The notes beneath the pieces are model-generated. The model searched no databases and had not been told where the DNA came from. It saw nothing but the letters and a program-made list of their open reading frames with translations. From Clostridiales bacterium UBA1740 (GTDB lineage: Bacteria; Bacillota; Clostridia; Oscillospirales; CAG-272): a stretch of DNA of 10,692 bases. The DNA lies in contig DCHY01000043.1 of the NCBI GenBank assembly GCA_002315715.1, forward strand, positions 1-10,692, given 5' to 3'. Positions 7,956 through 10,692 of the stretch are shown here, one piece after another. A program made the position numbers and the translations under genes. Within the stretch, counting starts at the first letter, position 1, and the number at the start of each line of letters is the position of its first letter.

Positions 7956-8549
7956 TTATTTTTCTTTTACAATCGATTCGAGATTTTCAATGATAAAGAG
8001 TTGTGCCGACTGCGACAGTTTGACCTGTGATTTGACTTCGCCGGTCTTTTTGTCGACGGTTTGCTCCTCGAAAATGCCGATCTTTTCGGCGGTTTCGGAG
8101 GGTTTGTAAACCGTCTTGTTGACGACGGTTTGCACGGTAGAAGGCAAAATCCAACCGCCGTCGACGAGCCATTTGTTGATGCGCGTCGAAGAGAGTTTTT
8201 CCATCGACTGCGCGTCGATCACGGCGTTGACGTTCTTCATAAAAGAAAGCACCGTCAAGGGTTCTTTTGACAGGGCGATGCTCTCGCATTGCTCGTGCGT
8301 GATGGCAAAATCAAGTTTCTTTTGTACGACGACGGTGAGTTCTTCTTGCTTCTTCTCCATCTGTTCCACGCGGGCGCACAGCGCGCCATAATCGTCGAGC
8401 GTTTCGATGAGAAAGGCAAAGCAGTTTTTCACCTTTTCGTCCATCAGCGCCGAATCCTCGGGAATGCTTTGCCCCGTGACGGGATGCACCCCGTTTAGCA
8501 GCATCGAAAGATAGGTTTTGGCGCGTTCTACGGCTTTCTCTTTTTCCAT
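7956..8549 (-). CDS. Uncharacterised Firmicutes protein with C-terminal winged-helix-like region
   Basis: A 197-residue soluble protein. The start is ATG at 8549, with AAGGAG at 8561-8556 on the minus strand six bases upstream; a longer frame to 8639 exists but would contain the promoter. The N-terminal part has AKTYLSMLLNGVHPVTGQ and PEDSALMDEKV (residues 10-40), a pattern I recall from widespread uncharacterised proteins of Clostridia that read NGxxPxTGxxxPED. Residues 62-80 are a short coiled-coil-like KKQEELTVVVQKK stretch. Residues 95-140 hold LSFMKNVNAVIDAQSMEKLSSTRINKWLVDGGWI and the C-terminus has GIFEEQTVDKKTGEV then LSQSAQLFIIENLESI, similar in layout to DNA-binding or antirepressor-like C-terminal domains that end AQxFIxxNLxxI. 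No biochemical role is known to me; nucleic-acid binding is a guess from the fold-like pattern. It is a monocistronic gene. Confidence 0.9.
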   Translation of the reverse strand: MEKEKAVERAKTYLSMLLNGVHPVTGQSIPEDSALMDEKVKNCFAFLIETLDDYGALCARVEQMEKKQEELTVVVQKKLDFAITHEQCESIALSKEPLTVLSFMKNVNAVIDAQSMEKLSSTRINKWLVDGGWILPSTVQTVVNKTVYKPSETAEKIGIFEEQTVDKKTGEVKSQVKLSQSAQLFIIENLESIVKEK

Positions 8550-8577
8550 GACCTTCTCCTTATATCTTTCTAAATTC

Positions 8578-8606
8578 AGTATACCAAACATCAGCGCCTT
8601 TTGCAA
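8578..8606 (-). promoter_or_regulatory. Promoter of the minus-strand uncharacterised gene
   Basis: On the minus strand, TTGCAA (8606-8601), a 17-bp spacer, then TATACT (8583-8578). Transcription would start near 8571, giving a leader of about 22 nt with AAGGAG before the ATG at 8549. The position inside the longer reading frame supports the shorter start. Confidence 0.75.
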
Positions 8607-8620
8607 GAAGAAAAGGCGCT
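8593..8620. repeat. Perfect 10-bp inverted repeat over the minus-strand promoter
   Basis: AGCGCCTTTT (8593-8602) pairs with AAAAGGCGCT (8611-8620) across an 8-nt loop. Its left arm covers part of the spacer and the -35 box of the minus-strand promoter. On the plus strand it ends in TTTT, so it could be a weak terminator of antisense transcription; equally it could be a repressor operator for the minus gene. No plus-strand gene lies directly upstream. Confidence 0.6.
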
Positions 8621-8803
8621 TTTCGCTTGTCAAATTCAATTAAGCATTTGCTTGCTGCGTTTTTTCGCTTTCGAAACCGCGAGCGGATTTTTGCCGGAAC
8701 CCCCTTTTCGGTTGCCGCTTCCTCGTCGGCGCATTTGTTTTCAAGCAGCGTTTCCGGCAAGAAAAAGGCTTAAGAAAAAAGAAAAATAAAATTTGAAAAA
8801 ACA
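8621..8803. other. Intergenic region between divergent promoters, no gene seen
   Basis: The 301 bases between the two divergent start codons (8550-8850) carry promoters at both ends and no supportable gene in the middle. Contents: a 9-bp inverted repeat, TTGCCGGAA (8691-8699) and TTCCGGCAA (8752-8760), 52 nt apart, and an A-rich stretch (8762-8801) with A-tracts near 8764, 8777, 8784, 8790 and 8799 just before the AraC promoter, which looks like an UP element or bent DNA. A 66-codon minus frame here begins with TTG and lacks a ribosome site. Confidence 0.6.
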
Positions 8804-8832
8804 TTGCATTTTTTGCTAACATGCGTTATAAT
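8804..8832 (+). promoter_or_regulatory. Promoter of the first AraC-family gene
   Basis: TTGCAT (8804-8809), 17-bp spacer, perfect TATAAT (8827-8832). The start of transcription would be about 8839, right at the ribosome site GAGGTGA (8839-8845), giving a very short leader of about 12 nt before ATG 8851. Because the -10 box lies at 8827, the ATG at 8821 cannot be the start. The -35 and spacer contain TTGCA-N5-TGCTAA, an imperfect inverted repeat. Confidence 0.8.
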
Positions 8833-8850
8833 GACTTTGAGGTGATGAAA

Positions 8851-9663
8851 ATGCAATCCTACGAGATCCTATACAAGGACACGAAATCTCCATCCAATAA
8901 GAACTTTTATCTGCACGCTCACGATAACTATGAAATATTGCTTTTTTTGGAAGGTGACACCAGTTACGTCGTAGAAGGAAAAACCTATTCGTTGGCGCCG
9001 GGCGATGCCATGTTGATTCGTAAGCACCAACTGCACCGCGCTTATCATAATTCCTCCGCCGAATACAAGCGCATCGTCATCAACATTACCCCGGAGTTTT
9101 TTATAGAAAATCACTGCTCCGAATATGAAAACGTTTTCATCAACGAAGCGCTCGAACTCGACAACAAAATCCCGGCGGAACTTGTCAAACAGTCGGGTCT
9201 TTACGACACTTTGATGCGTCTTTCCTGCTACACGGATTCTTTTCTGAAATTGCCGTGCCCCATCTACGTCAGCTCGCTGATGGAGATACTGTATCTACTG
9301 AGCACACTGACGGAATTTTCCAAGGCAGAGACCCCCGATTCGCATTTCTCGAAAATCGTCGCCTACATCAACAGCCATTACGACGAAGAAATCACCCTCG
9401 AGTATCTCTCCGATACTTTCTTCCTTTCGCGTTATCACCTTTGCCGTCTGTTTAAGCAAAAGACCGGCATGACGATTCATCAGTATATCAACAAAAAGCG
9501 CTTTAACAAAATTGCCGACCTTGTCAAGGACGGGATGTCTATCACCGAAGCGGCGCTCGCCGCCGGATATGACAGTTATTCCGCTTTCTATCGCGTATAC
9601 GTGAAGGAATACGGCGTCAATCCCCGCGACGGCTTAAAATCCGCGCACTACAATAAATCCTAA
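8851..9663 (+). CDS. AraC-family transcriptional regulator, first of a tandem pair
   Basis: A 270-residue regulator. Residues about 15-100 are an AraC-type cupin sensor: LHAHDNYEILLFLEGD at 21-36, YSLAPGDAMLIRKHQLHRAYH at 46-66, the His/Glu pattern typical of small-molecule-binding cupins of this family. A helical linker follows (110-160, LMEILYLLSTLTEF). Residues about 168-265 are the double helix-turn-helix: first HTH around LEYLSDTFFLSRYHLCRLFKQKTG (183-206, LSRYHLCRLFKQ being typical), second around SITEAALAAGYDSYSAFYRVYVKEYG (230-255) ending in NPRDGL. The start is chosen by GAGGTGA at 8839-8845, five bases before ATG 8851; ATG 8845 is in frame but overlaps the ribosome site. The ligand is unknown; many such Firmicutes regulators control sugar or glycoside use. 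No target transporter or enzyme is in the window. Confidence 0.95.
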   Translation: MQSYEILYKDTKSPSNKNFYLHAHDNYEILLFLEGDTSYVVEGKTYSLAPGDAMLIRKHQLHRAYHNSSAEYKRIVINITPEFFIENHCSEYENVFINEALELDNKIPAELVKQSGLYDTLMRLSCYTDSFLKLPCPIYVSSLMEILYLLSTLTEFSKAETPDSHFSKIVAYINSHYDEEITLEYLSDTFFLSRYHLCRLFKQKTGMTIHQYINKKRFNKIADLVKDGMSITEAALAAGYDSYSAFYRVYVKEYGVNPRDGLKSAHYNKS

Positions 9664-9664
9664 T

Positions 9665-9693
9665 AAAAAAGCGCCCAAACCGGGCGCTTTTTT
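9665..9693. terminator. Terminator after the first AraC-family gene
   Basis: AAAAAAGCGCCC (9665-9676), loop AAACC, GGGCGCTTTTTT (9682-9693). The GC stem is 6 bp and flanked by A6/T6, so it works on either strand. It begins 2 nt after the stop codon and separates the two paralogous regulators into independent transcription units. Confidence 0.9.
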
Positions 9694-9708
9694 CACGCAA
9701 ATCGCGCG

Positions 9709-9762
9709 TTTTTCGAGTTTTTTCGAGGAATAACTTTGCGAAAAAATCGAATTTTTCAAAAA
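9709..9762. promoter_or_regulatory. Phased A/T-tract segment upstream of the second AraC promoter
   Basis: TTTTTCGAG occurs twice, at 9709-9717 and 9719-9727, ten bases apart. A further pair, A6 at 9741-9746 and T5 at 9752-9756, forms a near palindrome around TCGA. Tracts recur at about one helical turn, as in intrinsically bent DNA or UP elements before a promoter. Role inferred. Confidence 0.4.
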
Positions 9763-9765
9763 TGG

Positions 9766-9794
9766 TTGCAAATTTATGCAAAGTATGATACAAT
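9766..9794 (+). promoter_or_regulatory. Promoter of the second AraC-family gene with overlapping TGCAAA repeats
   Basis: TTGCAA (9766-9771), 17-bp spacer, TACAAT (9789-9794) with an upstream TG (9786-9787) as an extended -10. TGCAAA occurs at 9767-9772 and 9777-9782, ten bases apart, and TTGCA-N6-TGCAA is also an inverted repeat; these may be an operator. Transcription start near 9801 gives a leader of about 12 nt, as in the first paralogue. Confidence 0.75.
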
Positions 9795-9812
9795 TTCCGA
9801 CGAGGTGATTTT

Positions 9813-10616
9813 ATGAAATATTACGGCATTGCCTACAACGAAGAAGCGTCTCCCTCCAACGATAAATACGTTCTTCACATCCACGAGAACTACGAAGTGT
9901 TGTTATTCCTCGACGGAGATACCAACTACGTGGTGGACGGAAGATCCTATTCTCTCGAGCCCGGCGACGTCATGGTGGTTCGCAAACATCAGTTGCACCG
10001 TGCCTATCACAATTCCCCGAAGGAGTACAAGCGCATCGTCCTTTATCTGTACCCCGAATTTTTCCAAAAATACGAATGCCCCGAGTACGAGGAGATTTTC
10101 ATCAACGAGTCGCTCAAACGCGACAGCAAAATCCCCGCCGAACTTGTGAAAAAGTCGGGGCTATTTGACGCTTTGATGCGTTTTTCCCGTTATACCGATT
10201 CTTTCAAAGCACAAAAGTCGCCCATCTACGTCAGTTGCCTGATGGAGATTCTCTATCTTTTGAGCGGACTTACGGATTTCTCGGAAGCGGAGGCTACCGA
10301 TTCGCATTTCTGTCAGATTGCGGAATACATCAACGAACATTTTACCGAAGATATGCCGCTCGCCTTTTTGTCCGACATGTTTTCGCTTTCGCGGTATCAC
10401 CTTTGCCGCATTTTTAAGCAGAAGACGGGCATGACGATTCATCAATACGTCAACAAAAAGCGTTTTGCGAAAGTCCGTGACTTCGTCAAAGCGGGTATGT
10501 CCATCACCGAAGCGGCACTTGCCGCCGGATACGAAAGCTATTCTGCTTTCTATCGCGTCTTCGTCAAAGAGTTCGGCCAAAATCCCCGCGAAGGCCTAAA
10601 AGAAATCGACTTCTAA
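9813..10616 (+). CDS. AraC-family transcriptional regulator, second of a tandem pair
   Basis: A 267-residue paralogue of the preceding regulator. The two align without a single gap and I count 180 of 267 identical residues; in residues 191-250, covering both recognition helices, it is 50 of 60. Cupin sensor: LHIHENYEVLLFLDGD at 21-36 and YSLEPGDVMVVRKHQLHRAYH at 46-66. HTH elements: LSRYHLCRIFKQKTG near 192-206 and SITEAALAAGYESYSAFYRVF near 230-250, ending NPREGL. The start ATG at 9813 follows GAGGTGA at 9802-9808. Differences from the first copy cluster at residues 1-20, 85-90 and 131-137, outside the DNA-contacting part, as expected if the copies sense different or altered ligands but bind similar operators. 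The gene has its own promoter and terminator. Ligand and targets are unknown. Confidence 0.95.
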   Translation: MKYYGIAYNEEASPSNDKYVLHIHENYEVLLFLDGDTNYVVDGRSYSLEPGDVMVVRKHQLHRAYHNSPKEYKRIVLYLYPEFFQKYECPEYEEIFINESLKRDSKIPAELVKKSGLFDALMRFSRYTDSFKAQKSPIYVSCLMEILYLLSGLTDFSEAEATDSHFCQIAEYINEHFTEDMPLAFLSDMFSLSRYHLCRIFKQKTGMTIHQYVNKKRFAKVRDFVKAGMSITEAALAAGYESYSAFYRVFVKEFGQNPREGLKEIDF

Positions 10617-10633
10617 TCTAAAAACCTTGAAAA

Positions 10634-10653
10634 ATGCAAATAATTATTTGCAT
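10634..10653. repeat. Perfect 20-bp palindrome built on TGCAAA
   Basis: ATGCAAATAA followed directly by its reverse complement TTATTTGCAT, 17 nt after the stop of the second AraC gene and 8 nt before its terminator. The TGCAAA core is the same hexamer that repeats in the promoter of that gene, so it may be a regulator binding site. Its strict symmetry and lack of a loop fit a protein site better than an RNA hairpin. Confidence 0.7.
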
Positions 10654-10661
10654 CTTTATAC

Positions 10662-10689
10662 AAAAAGACGGGAATCACCCGTCTTTTTT
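10662..10689 (+). terminator. Terminator after the second AraC-family gene
   Basis: AAAAAGACGGG (10662-10672), loop AATCA, CCCGTC (10678-10683) then TTTTTT (10684-10689). The A5/T6 flanks extend the 6-bp GC-rich stem. Confidence 0.9.
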
Positions 10690-10692
10690 GTT

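Noticed and set aside
7867..8109. 80-codon plus-strand frame starting in the operon terminator
   Set aside because: Its start lies inside the terminator hairpin and it overlaps the end of the well-supported minus-strand gene.
8550..8639. Thirty-residue N-terminal extension of the minus-strand gene
   Set aside because: The promoter (TTGCAA-17-TATACT) and the AAGGAG site lie within it, so transcription would start after that codon.
8560..8760. 66-codon minus-strand frame in the intergenic region
   Set aside because: It starts with TTG without a ribosome site and overlaps the promoter and inverted repeat of the real minus-strand gene.
8821..8850. ATG at 8821 as start of the first AraC gene
   Set aside because: The -10 box TATAAT at 8827-8832 is downstream of it; ATG 8851 has the proper ribosome site and matches the start of the paralogue.

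Overview
The window looks like chromosomal DNA of a low-to-middling GC Gram-positive bacterium, most likely a Clostridia-type Firmicute. The support is strong Shine-Dalgarno sites (AAGGAG, GAGGTGATC), sigma-70-type promoters, short intergenic gaps, U-tailed hairpin terminators, and the presence of AraC-type regulators and a type IV pilus (T4P) locus. No rRNA, tRNA, CRISPR array, insertion sequence or integrase is visible.

Region 1 (1-7898, plus strand) is one long operon. It holds the last codons of an upstream gene, a PilM-like actin-fold protein with degenerate nucleotide motifs and an acidic insert, the prepilin peptidase PilD, the inner-membrane platform PilC and the extension ATPase PilB. 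The last gene is a 901-residue protein whose N-terminal third resembles the GAP1 (GTPase-associated protein 1) modules described in predicted bacterial conflict/signalling systems. Gaps are 8 to 56 nt and no internal terminator is visible. The operon ends at a strong hairpin that also has a T-run on the opposite strand, so it can serve the convergent gene too. Pilins, PilN/PilO and PilT are not in the window; PilN/PilO and the pilins may lie upstream.

Region 2 (7956-8606, minus strand) is a single gene of an uncharacterised Firmicutes family (197 residues). It has its own promoter and a perfect 10-bp inverted repeat over the -35 box.

Region 3 (8607-10692, plus strand) contains two tandem AraC-family regulators that align without gaps at 180/267 identical residues (67%, counted by hand). 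Each has its own promoter, an identical-style short leader with a GAGGTGA ribosome site, and its own terminator. TTGCA/TGCAAA elements recur at the promoters, and a perfect 20-bp palindrome built on TGCAAA follows the second regulator, suggesting a shared operator or auto/cross-regulation.

The most interesting point is the coupling of a GAP1-like protein to T4P assembly genes, together with a PilM-like protein that seems to have lost its ATP-binding residues.
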